Part shown: positions 13,101-23,347 of the stretch, piece after piece
Numbering within the stretch: position 1 is the first letter of the stretch
Layout: each line of letters begins with the position of its first letter
Assembly (NCBI GenBank): GCA_004519485.1
Contig: CP038132.1
Span: forward strand, 987,001 to 1,051,000
Direction: 5' to 3'
Length of the DNA: 64,000 nt
Origin: Nannochloropsis oceanica
Taxonomy: Eukaryota; Sar; Eustigmatophyceae; Eustigmatales; Monodopsidaceae
The notes under the pieces: generated by a model
What the model was told of the DNA's origin: nothing
What the model saw: the letters and a program-made list of their open reading frames with translations, nothing else
Databases searched by the model: none
Translations under genes and position numbers: made by a program

Positions 13101-16010
13101 GAGCAGTGCTACACTCTCCAAGTCCACAGCAAAAAGAGCGGGTGGACGCCTCGTCCTCCCTCATACACAGGTAGGGTGGACAGAGAGGGAGGGAGGGAGG
13201 GAGGGAGGGAGGGGAGGGAGGATCAAGGCAAACAGGTACCTTCTTCCCTTCCTCATAGTCGCTTCCCCTCTCGCCATCCCTCCCTCCCTCCCTCCTTCGC
13301 AGATCGCATCCTCTTCCATGCATTGCCCGACGTCATTTCTCGGGTGGCGATTCGGGGCTATGAGATGTGCGATGCTATCACAGGGAGGTGCGTATAGAGG
13401 GAAAGAGGGGGGGGGGGGGAGGGAGGGAGGGAGGGCAAGACATTGATTCCTACTCCTTTCCCTTGTTCGAAATTTCTTCACAGATGCTTCACCCTAATTG
13501 ATTGATATATTGACTCTTTCGTGAGGTCGGTGTTGACCTTGCTTGATGAAGCCTCTCGATTCATCCTATTCCACTCTCGTCTCAACCTCCCTCCCTCTCC
13601 TCCCTTCCTCCCTCCCTCCCTTCTGTCCTCCCTCCCCCAGCGACCACCGTCCCGTCGTGTGCCGGGTCGAGGTGAGCGTAAACCCCGACGTCATCGGCTT
13701 CAACACGGTCCCCCGCCTCGCCTCCTCCTCTTCCTCCTCTCCCTCCTCCTCCTTTTCTATTTCTCCCTCCAAGTCCATTCCCTCTCCCATCTCCACCACG
13801 CCGCGCCCCGGGGACGGCCAAACCGTCGTCAGCAGCTCGACAAGGGAAGGCCTTCCTCCTCCTCCTCCTCCTCCACCACCACCATCACCCCTCTCTCCTG
13901 CATGCGGCATAAAACCGAAGGCATTCAGGAGGGAGGCCAGAGAGGACGGAAAGGAAGAGGAAGAGTCCGCGCTTGTTCGTCGCCCTTCCACTCGTGGCAT
14001 CAGTCCTCCCCCTCCTCCAACCCCTCATGCCCCCCTTGCCGGCAACCGAGAACGCTCTGAGGGACTGGCGATGGATCCGGGAGGAGGGGGAGGTGAGAAA
14101 AAAGGAGGAAGAGAAGGAGGAGAAGGAACGATCGCAGGAGCAGGAGCAGGAGCAGGAGGAGTGACAGGAGGAGGAGGAGGAGGAGGAGGAGCGACAGGAG
14201 GAGGAGGAGGAGGAGGAGGAGGAGGAGGAGGAGGAGGAGGAGGAGGAGGAGCGACAGGAGGAGGAGGAGGAGGAGGAGGAGGAGATGAAGGAGAACGAGG
14301 AATTTTCCCTGCCTTTACCCACCTGAGCACCTCCTCCTCCTCCTCGTCCTTGTCCTCATCCTCGTCGTCCTTTTTGTCCAAGATGGCAGCTCTGGTTCGC
14401 TTTAGACGCCACGTCGGACTCGGTGACCCACCGCCTTCCCACCCTCCCTCCCGCCCTCCTTCTCAACCTCACCACCACCACTCGCACCATGCGCAACAGC
14501 CGTCCACGCCGCTGTTCAACGTAAGTCTAGTGTCGATCAAGATCCCAAGCGCTTTCTCTCCCCTTCTTCCTCACCACCCTACTCTCTCTCGCTCTCTCAC
14601 TCTCTCCCCCCCTCCCTCCTTTCCTACTCCTTCCCAGTCCACCCTCCGTCCCGCCCTCCGCCCCTACTCCGGGCCCGTATCTGTGTGGACCGTAGAGCTG
14701 ACGGACCTCAAGCTGGTGGGCGACGACGACGACAACGACATCGACGTGCCGGAGTACGACGAGATGACGGTGAGGGCGAGGGGGGGAGGGAGGGAGGGAG
14801 GGAAGGTGAATCCGTTGGGGCCGCTGCCGCTTCTCCCATCCCTCCCGTTGGCTGCTTTCCCTGAAGACCGCATTTCAAGTACACCACCGCCTGCACTCTT
14901 TGTTCCAAAGACACACCTCTCATTCCTATTCTTTTAATCATATTATTAACCATACCCTCCCCTCCCTCTCCCTCCTCCCTCCAGGTGCTCTTTCCAGTCC
15001 CGGGCGAGGATCCCTTTGCGTCGGATAGAAAGAGCATGGCCCTGGACGAGTCGTTTATTTATATGCCTACGCCCAAGACCTGCAAGCGAGGGGGGAGCAG
15101 CACCCACGGTAGGTAGGGAGGGGAGGAGGGAGGGAGGGAGGGAGAGAGGGAAGGGAAGGCCGAGCGGGAACATATGCACCCGCGTGATGCCTTCTTGATC
15201 TAACCCGTACTCCTTCTTCCTTCTCTCCACCCTCTTGTCTTTTCCCTCAGATGCCAGCCACGACCACGATAATGGAACCGGCCAGCAGCAGCAGAAGGAG
15301 GAGGAGGAGGAGGAGGGGGGGGGGGAGGAGGAAGAGCAGCCCTTCAGTCAGGTCGTTCAAAACGTGCACCGAGTCTCGCAACGGTCCATGCTCACACGCC
15401 ACGCCGAAGCTAAGGTGATAGCAGGAGGGAATGTAGGAGGGAGGGGAGGAAGAAAGGAGGGAGGGCATGATGGGAGGAAGAGGGCCTCTCATTGATGTCC
15501 GTCCGGCGATAGCATCCTAATTCCTCCCTCCCTCCCTCGCGCTCTCCCTCCCTTCCTTCCTCCCTTTCCAGGCTCCGCCCTCCCAAGGCCTGTCCATGAC
15601 TGTTCGCGCCATCGTTGCCCCCACATTCACGCGGCACCTCCTCATCAAGCTCACCGACTTGAAGGGTAAGGGAGGGAAGGAGGAAGGGAGGGAGGGAGGA
15701 ACGGAGGGAGGGACGGAGGAATATCAGGACGACTTTTTCCATACACTCTTCTCTCTCTCCCCCCCTTTCCCCCCTCCCTCCTTTCCCTTCACAAGGGCGC
15801 GACATCGGGCAGGGTGTCCTCTTGCTCCCTCCCCCCGTCCCTTCCTCCTATCCGGAGGAGGGGCCGCACATCTACGTCCCTCTGTCCCTCGGCGCCCAAC
15901 CGCAGCCCTGCCTCCTCTCTCTGCGCTGCAGGGTGACAGAGAGACCTTTCGTCCCTCCGTCGCAAAGGGGAGGAGGGGGGAGAGGAGGGGGAGGAGGAGG
16001 ACGTAGCTGA
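7117..16010 (+). CDS. Seven-transmembrane receptor-like domain fused to inositol polyphosphate 5-phosphatase
   Basis: About 25 exons and roughly 1,600 residues, joined by eye with consistent phases. Exons 1-8 (7117-9292) encode a Cys-bearing N-terminus and seven hydrophobic helices, such as IVAGCLTGLVLYGVFWALMW and LMLITVLIPTTLALGAIGDY. A linker with His/Gln runs follows. From 10245 on comes a complete IPPc catalytic domain: TCNVGG, GYDLYIIGFQE, NKGAVGIS, LLGDLNYRL, PSYTDRILF and SDHRPV, the Mg-dependent motifs of 5-phosphatases acting on phosphoinositides or soluble inositol phosphates. Exon 17 carries a low-complexity insert of several hundred residues inside the domain. The C-terminus has a Gly/Ser/Pro-rich stretch and two segments sharing LTDLK that may be C2-like (inference). 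The product should sit in a membrane with the phosphatase in the cytosol. The start at 7117 is chosen because it gives exactly seven helices; an earlier exon is possible. Receptor-phosphatase fusions are known to me only from oomycetes. Confidence 0.85.
8096..8113 (+). repeat. Short telomere-like repeat inside an intron
   Basis: GGGTTAGGGTTAGGGTTA, three TTAGGG-type units, lies in the intron after the exon ending at about 8060. Only 18 bases, so chance or a repaired break are both possible. Confidence 0.6.
10697..10769 (+). repeat. 32-bp direct repeat at the 3' end of an intron
   Basis: Two 32-bp copies at 10697-10728 and 10738-10769, with one mismatch, starts 41 bases apart. Each contains GTGATTGAATATAATCAC, an interrupted palindrome (GTGATT with AATCAC). 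The second copy runs into the acceptor CACAG of the exon starting at 10774. Confidence 0.85.
12588..12672 (+). repeat. (GGA)n coding microsatellite, polyglycine
   Basis: About 28 uninterrupted GGA triplets inside exon 17 of the receptor-phosphatase gene, read as glycine. A CAG/CAA polyglutamine tract lies upstream at 12288-12332. Both belong to the low-complexity insert inside the phosphatase domain. Confidence 0.85.
14130..14285 (+). repeat. Interrupted GGA array in the C-terminal tail exon
   Basis: GGA runs separated by repeated GCGACAGGAGGA interruptions, forming a loose higher-order array. In the gene's frame it encodes glycine-rich sequence with Ala-Thr interruptions. Confidence 0.8.
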
Positions 16011-16536
16011 GGATTGCGCGTGATAGAATGGGAAGGGGGAAGAGAGGGAAAGAGGAAGGGGGAATGACTGACATATCACGTTATGTGTGTATCTACGTAT
16101 GTATAAACTTAGACAAACTGCCCACAGACCAATCATCGATCATGCCGACCAAAGATAATCGAGCAAAGCAACAACAAAAAATGAAATTAAACTCCAAAAC
16201 AACAATAGCAGCAGCAACAGCAGCAACAGCAGTCGTCGTAGTAGTCGTTGTAGTAGTAACACGCACATGGATAGATACTCTCCATCATTCCACCTTCTCC
16301 ACCTCCTCCTCCTCATCCTCCTCATTTTCCCTCTTCTTCATTTTTTCTGACTACATTTTTTTTCTTCCTTCTACTTCTTCTCCGTCTTCTTCTTCTCCTT
16401 CTTTTTCCTCTTCTTCTTCTTCCTCTTCTTTTTCCTCCTCTTTATCGTCATCTCCGTCGTCGTCGTCGTTGTTCAGTGCTCCGTCTGTCCTATGTTCGCC
16501 TCTTATTGTCTTTTCCTTCCCCCTCCCCCCTCTCAC
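16011..16536. other. Convergent intergenic region, pyrimidine-rich
   Basis: Lies between two 3' ends. It has AGC/ACA-rich sequence around 16198-16260, then a TCT/TCC-rich tract from about 16285 to 16480. No gene is seen. It probably holds both 3' untranslated regions. Confidence 0.6.
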
Positions 16537-18471
16537 TCACGGGTTAAAGGCCGCCCTGCTCGTGTACAGCGGCAACAGCTGACACGCCTCCGATCCGAGG
16601 AAGGCCGCGATGGCGGGAAGGGACTCGAAGCGATAGGTGAAGTCTTGGAGCTCGCGGAGGGTGGTCAGAGCGCTGGGGCAGAGGGTGCGGGCTTGGCAGA
16701 GAAGGTCGTACCTGGGAGGGAGGGAGGGAGGGAGGGAGGGAGGGAGGGAGGGAGGGAGGGAGGAACAAGCGTGAAAAGGGTGAAGGAAGGAGGGAGGGAG
16801 GGAGGGAGGGAAAAAGGGAAGGAGGGCTACTTACATCACGAAATCTGCGACTGTCAATCGCCCGCCAACCAGCCAGAGGCCTCCTGTGACGGAATCGATA
16901 TGGATATATACATATATAGATATATACATATATGCATATGTGAGAGCACATGAACATGTAGTATCGATTAATGTGTCGGCCTTCCCTCCCTCACGCCCGC
17001 CCTCCCTCCCTTCCTCCCTCCTCACCGGTCGGCGTGCTCTTCTTGTGGACCCTCTTCTCGTTGAGGAGCCAGTTCTCAAAGCCCCGGAGGCGGGTCGGGA
17101 GGACGGAGGTGAGAAAACGCTCCTTCTCCCGGAGGAAAGAGGGGCTGTGGACCAAGGCGTGGATGGCGAGGTTGAAGTCCTAAGGGAGGAAAGAGAGAGA
17201 GAGGGAGGGAGGGAAGGGGGAAGGGAGGAAAGGACGGACTGGTGGGTGGATGGGGAGGGGTTGGAGAAAGCGAGGGAACAGAATGGATGACGTACCTGCA
17301 GTTCGTCCAGCAGCAGGTCCACGGCCTCCATCTCCTTCACGTTCCGTCCTGTCGGCATTACGAAGTGGGGGCACACATGAGTCTGCGTCTTCCCCTCCCT
17401 CCCTCCCTCCCTCCTTTCCTCCCTTCCCACCGATGAGGCCGTGTTGCCGCCCCAGGCACCGCATGATGGTCCGCGCGTGTTTCACTCCTTTCCTCTTCTT
17501 GCCCCACCCCCCTCCCTCCTTCCCGCCCTCCTTCGGCTTGAGCCACCCCCGCTCCTCCATGACGAGGTATGTGGTCAGACCCTGCTCACTGAAGGGTACC
17601 TCGGCCTGTGGGGGGCGATCGTTAGAAGGGAGGGGGACGAGGATGGATGGGTGGATGGAAGGGAGGGAGGGAGGGATGATGAAAGAGTTCGGAAAAGGAA
17701 GACGAGTATGGGTGCTTTGGAGCACAGAGGCACAGTAGAGCACGGGAGAGGGAGGGAGGGGAGAGGGAGGGAGGGGAGAGGGAGGGAGGAAGAGTTACCT
17801 TGTCCCGGGCGGCTTCCCCCTTGGCGTCCACCCAAGCCAGCTGGTTATAGTCAGGTGCGGGGCCCAGCTCGAAGTAACGATCCTTTGGGGGGAGGAGACA
17901 GAAAAGGACGGAGAGGAAGGAAGGGGGTTGTCAGTGGTGACGGGAGGGATGAGTCACAATGAAGGGAGGGGGGGAGGGAGGAAAGTACGTGCCTGCCAAG
18001 GGAGCTCGAGGTAGGCCAGCAGGTAGCGCACCGCTTGTCCATATTCCCGCGCCCGCCAGGAACCTGTGCGTGAGGGTGCGAGTGGATGAATTGAGCGTGA
18101 TGGTTTCGCACATTTTCATTTTTAACGGGTTGGAGAAGCGAACAGCAGACTGGGAAAGTGGCGCCGCTGCGCGCAACAGACAGTCCTGCTCGATGCGCTC
18201 CTCCTCCTCCTCACCTATTTAGGAAAGACTGTGGTCATCTTCCCAAAATGCCCTCCCACATCCGACATTTCTCCCCCCCTTCCCTCCCTATCCAACTGCG
18301 TGCTCCCGAGATATCCCATATACCTAGAGTAAAGCGCGTGTGCCGCTTGTGACGATGCTGGATGTAGGCCCGACGCATTAGGGAGGAGAGGGGAACGGCA
18401 AGGGCACCGGCGGTGGCAGCGATTGCAGCGACAGCGAGTAGTAGCGTGTGCTTATTGTCGTCCTTTGGCAT
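16537..18471 (-). CDS. Mu-like glutathione S-transferase with N-terminal membrane anchor
   Basis: Eight exons, about 350 residues, from an ATG at 18471 to the stop at 16537. An N-terminal hydrophobic segment (about residues 9-27, LLLAVAAIAATAGALAVPL) precedes a two-domain GST. The N-domain runs from LGSWRAREYGQAVRYLLAYL through ELGPAPDYNQLAWVDAK, matching the Mu-class pattern. The helical C-domain ends with LTVADFVMYDLLCQ and LQDFTYRFESLPAIAAFL, also Mu-like. Where Mu enzymes have the catalytic Tyr (LGYW) this protein has Ser (LGSW), and the usual QS glutathione contact is not obvious. An insert rich in Gly/Lys interrupts the N-domain. The second intron appears to be GC-AG. It is divergently transcribed from the gene at 18832. 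Activity with glutathione is uncertain; a non-catalytic or peroxidase role is possible. Confidence 0.82.
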
Positions 18472-18831
18472 GATTCACCTGTGCATGTGTGCGTGGGTCG
18501 TGGGTTAGAACAGGGTTTGGGAAGGAGGAAAGGGGCAGAGACGTCCAACAGCGATAAGAGCGAACGGTCGAGCCCAAGCGCTGCTGCAACTTAGGGGCGA
18601 CTGCAGCTAGCAGCATCCATCGCCCAACGTACGTTGGTCTTGTTGTTGTGGTCGATATAAAGAGCGGCATGTCGGACGCGGCCGTGTATGCACGGTCAGC
18701 AAGGTTGCAACCTCCTCCCTTCCTCAGGAGGGCTCTATCTCCTCTCCCCCTCCCCCCCCACTTTCTCATCCCCTCTCACCATCCTCCGTCCCACTCAACA
18801 TGTACACACAGCCAACCCCCTAACCACTACT
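18472..18831. promoter_or_regulatory. Divergent promoter region
   Basis: A 360-bp gap between two start codons pointing away from each other (GST on -, lumenal protein on +). It must hold both promoters. I see no clear TATA box; GTCGATATAAAGAG at about 18650 is the nearest candidate on the + strand. Confidence 0.5.
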
Positions 18832-20381
18832 ATGGTAATTAGACGGCCTTGTTTCTTCCTACCCCTCCTGCTGGCCGGGGCGGCCATCATCAGCCCCTCC
18901 TTAGCATTCTTACCCCCATCCACCCCTCCTCCCCCCGCCTCCTCCTCCTCCTCCTTCTCCTCCACTGCCACCATCATTTCCGCCGAAATCCGTCGTCTCC
19001 TCCCCCTATTTCTCCCCTCGGCTGCCTTGTGTCTAGGTGCCACCCCGCCACAGCCGTCTTACGCTTTTGGGGAAGACATCGCGGCCAAGGTAAGGCAAAT
19101 GGGAGGCGGAGGCGGGGAGGGACGAACGACGCACAGGAGAGGACATTGAGACATTGACATCCCTGGAGCTCGCCGTCGAGTACCACCTACGTGTGCCTAT
19201 TCTCCATGTGTGTACCTACCCATCACCAGTGTTTCACGTCTTTTTCTTCTCTACTGCCTCTGCACAGGTGCAGAAGTCCCTAAAGGAGGACACGACCAAG
19301 AAGTACACGGACGACGGCATGGACCTCGTCGAGACCCTGAAAAAACGGTGCGTAGCTTGGAAACGAGAGGATGGAGGAGCTTTAGAAGAGGGGGAAATCG
19401 AAGAATAAATGCGTGCCTTGGACGATTGGTTCAGATTCTCGTGCTCTTGCCCCGAACACGCGAGATTGTCCGTCCTGTCGAGAAGAGGGCCTCTACACAA
19501 TTCCTGAACCATTTTCCCCCCGCCCTCCCTCACCCCCTCTCTCCCTGTCCCTCCCGTCTTATCCCCTTGCAGCACCATCCAGAACAAGGCCAAGAACGAC
19601 CGTATTTTGATGGAGAAAACTTTCCTCAACTCGGAGGCAGGCATCTACGGGCCCTTCGACAAGTAGGGAGGGAGGGAGGGAGAGAGGGAGGGAGGGCAGG
19701 GGACGAAGTACCCAGAAGTGAGAGATCCCCACGCACAACTCCACCTCCCCCCCTCCCTCCCTCCCTCGCTCTGGTAGGTTCATCCCGGTGATGCGGAAGG
19801 ACGGGCAGTACGTGCTCCTAACCGAGGAGGAGTACAAGACCCTCAAGAACGAGGGCAAGATCGTCGGCAGGGATTTCGTCGTCGATTATGAAGTACGTCC
19901 CTCTCTTCCCTCCCTCCCTCCCTCCCTCCCTCCCTCTCATCTTCTTCAATTCTTCCTCCCCTTAATACCTACCTACCTACCTACCTACCTACCTCCCTCC
20001 CTCCCAGGTGGCAAGCGCCCCGGCAGCCGTTGAGGCGCCAATTGTGGAAGAGGAAGACAAGAAGGCCACATCCACAGGTAGGCAGGCAGGCAAGGAGGGA
20101 AGGAGGGAGGGAGGGACAGGAGGGGGGGGAGGGAGGGGAGGAAGACAATGCCAGATCCACAGGTAGGGAGGGAGGGAGGGAGGGAGGGAGGGAGGGAGGG
20201 AGGAAGACCCATTGGTCAAAGAGAAGGGCGGGGAGGGAGGGAGGAAGAGGGGAGGAAGGGAGGGAGGACGAAGAACTCATTTCTCTCTTGATGTTTGTCG
20301 TCCCGTCCAGGATCATCGTCTCAGAAGCCGTTGGAGGAGGATGACGCCGACTTGTTCGAGGACGGCGAAGACGTCGTGTAG
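18832..20381 (+). CDS. Putative thylakoid-lumen protein with bipartite plastid presequence, function unknown
   Basis: Six exons, about 230 residues. The ATG at 18832 starts a signal peptide (FFLPLLLAGAAIISPSLAF) whose cleavage zone, SLAF, fits the ASAFAP-type motif of plastids derived from red algae. A Ser/Pro-rich stretch and a second hydrophobic segment (LLPLFLPSAALCLGA) ending in SYAF then suggest onward export to the thylakoid lumen. The mature part is highly charged (SLKEDTTKKYTDDGMDLVET, YGPFDKFIPVMRKDGQYVLL) and ends in an acidic tail, DLFEDGEDVV. Splices are regular GT-AG and phases agree. I do not recognise the family; a photosystem-associated extrinsic protein is possible but unproven. 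Confidence 0.75.
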
Positions 20382-20805
20382 AGGGAGGGAAGGAGGGAGA
20401 GAAGGAGGGAGGGAGGGAAGGAGGGAAGGAGGGAAGGAGGGAAGGAGGGAGGGAGGGAGGGAGGGAGGGAAGGAGGGAGGGGGGCATGGAGGGGGAGGAG
20501 GGCGCGCGTGAATTCTAATGCATGCAATAACCCACAGAGCACAAGGCAAAAGCTACCAAAAAGGGAAAAAACAGTAAAAGAAATGGGGGCCTGTCGCATC
20601 ACACCGCCCCTTGGACAAGAGCTGCATCCCACTACTACGTGACACACGCAGTCTACTCCTTTTCATTTTACTTTATATAGCGATTGATGTCTTCTTGCCC
20701 TATCTCGCCTCAAACCCCTCCCTCCCTCCCTCCCTCCCTCCCTCCACTCCCTCTTCATCCGCCCGCTTCCCTACCCCTGCCAAAAATCATTTATCCCCTC
20801 CCTCC
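20382..20805. other. Convergent intergenic region
   Basis: A 424-bp gap between two 3' ends. It begins with a GGGAAGGA-type purine repeat (20382-20480) and has a CCCT repeat at 20715-20745. No gene is seen. Confidence 0.6.
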
Positions 20806-23045
20806 CTACCCCTCCATGGACCGCAGCACCATGCGTCTGTTGATGGCATATATTCGCTCTTTGATCGCAAGCATTAACGCCGCACTCAGGATGCCGCGGG
20901 TCAGCTCCGGGGCCATGCCTGGGAAGGAGGAGGGAGGGGAGGGAGGGGAGGAGGAAGCCAAAGAGGAAGGAAAGAGGGAGGAAAAACGGCGGGGATGAGG
21001 ATGGAGGACGCAAGGGCAGAGGAATAGGGGAAGGGGGGGAAGGCGATGACGAGGGAGGGCAAAGAGCACTGTCCATCAATATGACTCACCTCGGTAGAGA
21101 CCGTGCACGCCCTCCTCCTTCACCGTCGCCTTGAGGGTGACCCACGCACTGTCCGCCACCGCCTCCCTCCCTCCCTCGCTCCCTCCCTCGTCGCGGCCCT
21201 TGCTTTGCGCCATGAGCACTTTGCGGACACGTATGAAAGGGAAGACGAGGAGGGTGGCGATGGCCCGAGAGAGCGCACCGAGGAGGAAAGCTTGCCAAGC
21301 CGTTAGGGCCTTGACTGGGACTGGAGGGGAGGGAGGGAGGGAGGGAGGGAGGGAGGGAGGGAGGGAGGAAGGGAGGGAGGGAGGGAGGGAGGGAGAGAGG
21401 GAGGGAGGGAAGGAGGGAGGGAGGGAGGGAGGGAAGGAGGGAGGGGGAGAAGAAGTGTTGAGAAATGAGAATGTGTTCTAGGTATGAATCTCCCTCCCTC
21501 CTTCCCGCCCTCCCTCCAGCGCACCCCCTTGTCGCCGCGAGAGGAAGGAGATGATGCCCCGTCGGAGCTGCTCGAAGACCGTGTACTGGATGGCTGGCTT
21601 CAGGCACAAGACGCCCTGTAAGTAGGGATTAAGAGAAAAGAGGGGGGAGGGAGGGAGGGAGGGAGGCAGAGGAAGTATGGCGCGAAGGGAGGACTTCTTC
21701 GGACACACAAGTGGATGCAGGAGTAGATTGTACACAAATCCTGCCCCTCCCTCCCTCCCTCCCTCCCTCCCTCCCTCCCTCCTCACATATGTGGTGATGC
21801 CTTTGTACAAGCCTTTAACCCCGTTTTCCTCCAGCAGCTCCTTCGTGGCCTGCGCCCAAGAGGAGACGCGGCCTTGGCTGGTGATGATGCGCGTGATGAT
21901 CACCTCCAGGGGGACTGAGGGAGGAAGGGGTGGGAGGGGTGGGAGGGAGGCCTAGAGGTAACTGGCGATGGTGCATTGGCGATTCAAATAGATGTGGGAA
22001 GGGATGGTAGGAGGAGGGGCTTGCACAGGACGGCAAGTAGCACGTACCGGTAACGGGCAGGTGGATGACCTCGCTCAGGTATCCGACGATCAGGTTCTCA
22101 CGCACTCCGAACCTTTGGGGTACGTCAAGTGTGGATGAATAAAATGCCTAATATCATCATACGTCAACTGCACTTCAATTTTTCCTTGGCCCTCCTTTCT
22201 TCTCTTCCCTTCCTCCCCCCCTCCCTCCGTACCTGCCGCCATTCAGCAGCTTGGTGATGCCCTTCATAGTGCTGTAGGCATAAAAATAAATCGATTTTTC
22301 CAACGCACTTTGCAGCGACGCGTACTGGACCCCACCGAAGAATCCCGTCACGCCCGCCCGCTTGTAAATGTCCTGGGCCACCTCGCGGCTTGTCAAGGGC
22401 TTGGCTGCATCCTCCCCTCCCTTCCTCTCTTTCTCCGCCGCGCTGCCAGAAGCAAGAGTGATGGCAGTGACGGTGGCAGCGGCGGCAGCAGCAATGGGGC
22501 TGGCTTCACCTTCTTCAGCCCGTGCTTGCTCTTCATTCCAGGTCGAGCTACTCGCAGCTGACGGCTTTGTCTCTGCCTTTTTCTTGCCCTTGCTGGCTTG
22601 GATGACGGTCTTAATTACCTTTGGGTATAGGGTGAGGGAGGGATGGAAAGAGAATGGGGGCGGTGGCGGGGATTTGGATGGCAGGGGTGAAGGGGTGCCC
22701 CTGGTAGTTTGTCGATCGTCTGGCAACACTGATACAGGCACTCATTCATGGGCCTACTACCTAGACACCTTACGGAGATGTCAATGCGCATCAGCTCTGA
22801 TTCATCCCCCGTTCCCTCCCGCCCTCCTGCCCTCCCGCCCTCCCGCCCTCCCGCCCTCCCGCCCTCCACCTTCTTACCTCAAGCGGATAAAGCACAGCGG
22901 TGGAAATGGCGCCACCTTCTGCCGCGGACAAGGCTTCGGCCAGCACCTCCGGGGAGTTCATGTCCCACTTGTCTGTTTGGTTGTGTGTAAATGATGCGGA
23001 TGAGATGATGGTTGCAGTTTGCCTCTCGCCAAAAGAAGAGCCCAT
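20806..23045 (-). CDS. Mitochondrial-carrier-family protein, PNC-like peroxisomal adenine nucleotide carrier
   Basis: Seven exons, about 420 residues, ATG at 23045, stop at 20806-20808. Three carrier repeats can be followed. The first has a clean signature, YPLEVIKTVIQ; the second reads PLEVIITRI, with the usual basic residue lost; the third, FPFIRVRKVLM, is degenerate. Segments PAIQYTVFEQLRRG, LTAWQAFLLGALSRAIATLL and LSAALMLAIKERI closely follow plant PNC1/PNC2, which exchange ATP for AMP across the peroxisomal membrane to drive fatty-acid activation. An Ala/Glu/Lys-rich matrix loop after the first signature is longer than usual. A peroxisomal location follows from the family, since no targeting signal can be read directly. 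The start could also be the internal Met 28 residues downstream (MNSPEVLAEAL). Confidence 0.85.
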
Positions 23046-23347
23046 ATGAGGTCAACAGCGGCAGCGGTGTTGCTACGCCTCTTGCTAGTAAGATGTTTGC
23101 CGGTGCGATTGGTGATTAGAGAGGAAGAAGAGCGATAGGTGGCTGGAGAACGGAACCATGCTTGATTGTGGTGGGTGCACTTGCTTGGAGTTCAAATACG
23201 AGAAGATCAGTCGGGATTCCCGCCGCCGTTGTTCATATGGGGAGGTAACTGGCAGGCAGACCTGGTGGTCACAAAAATACATAAGCATTACGCAAAATGT
23301 CTTACTTGCTTTTGAAACATCTTACCTCTCTTGTAGCTGTGTTATGG
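23046..23347. other. Short intergenic gap between tandem genes
   Basis: About 300 bases between the carrier start and the stop of the upstream DUF1992 gene on the same strand. No gene is seen. It should contain the carrier promoter. Confidence 0.5.
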
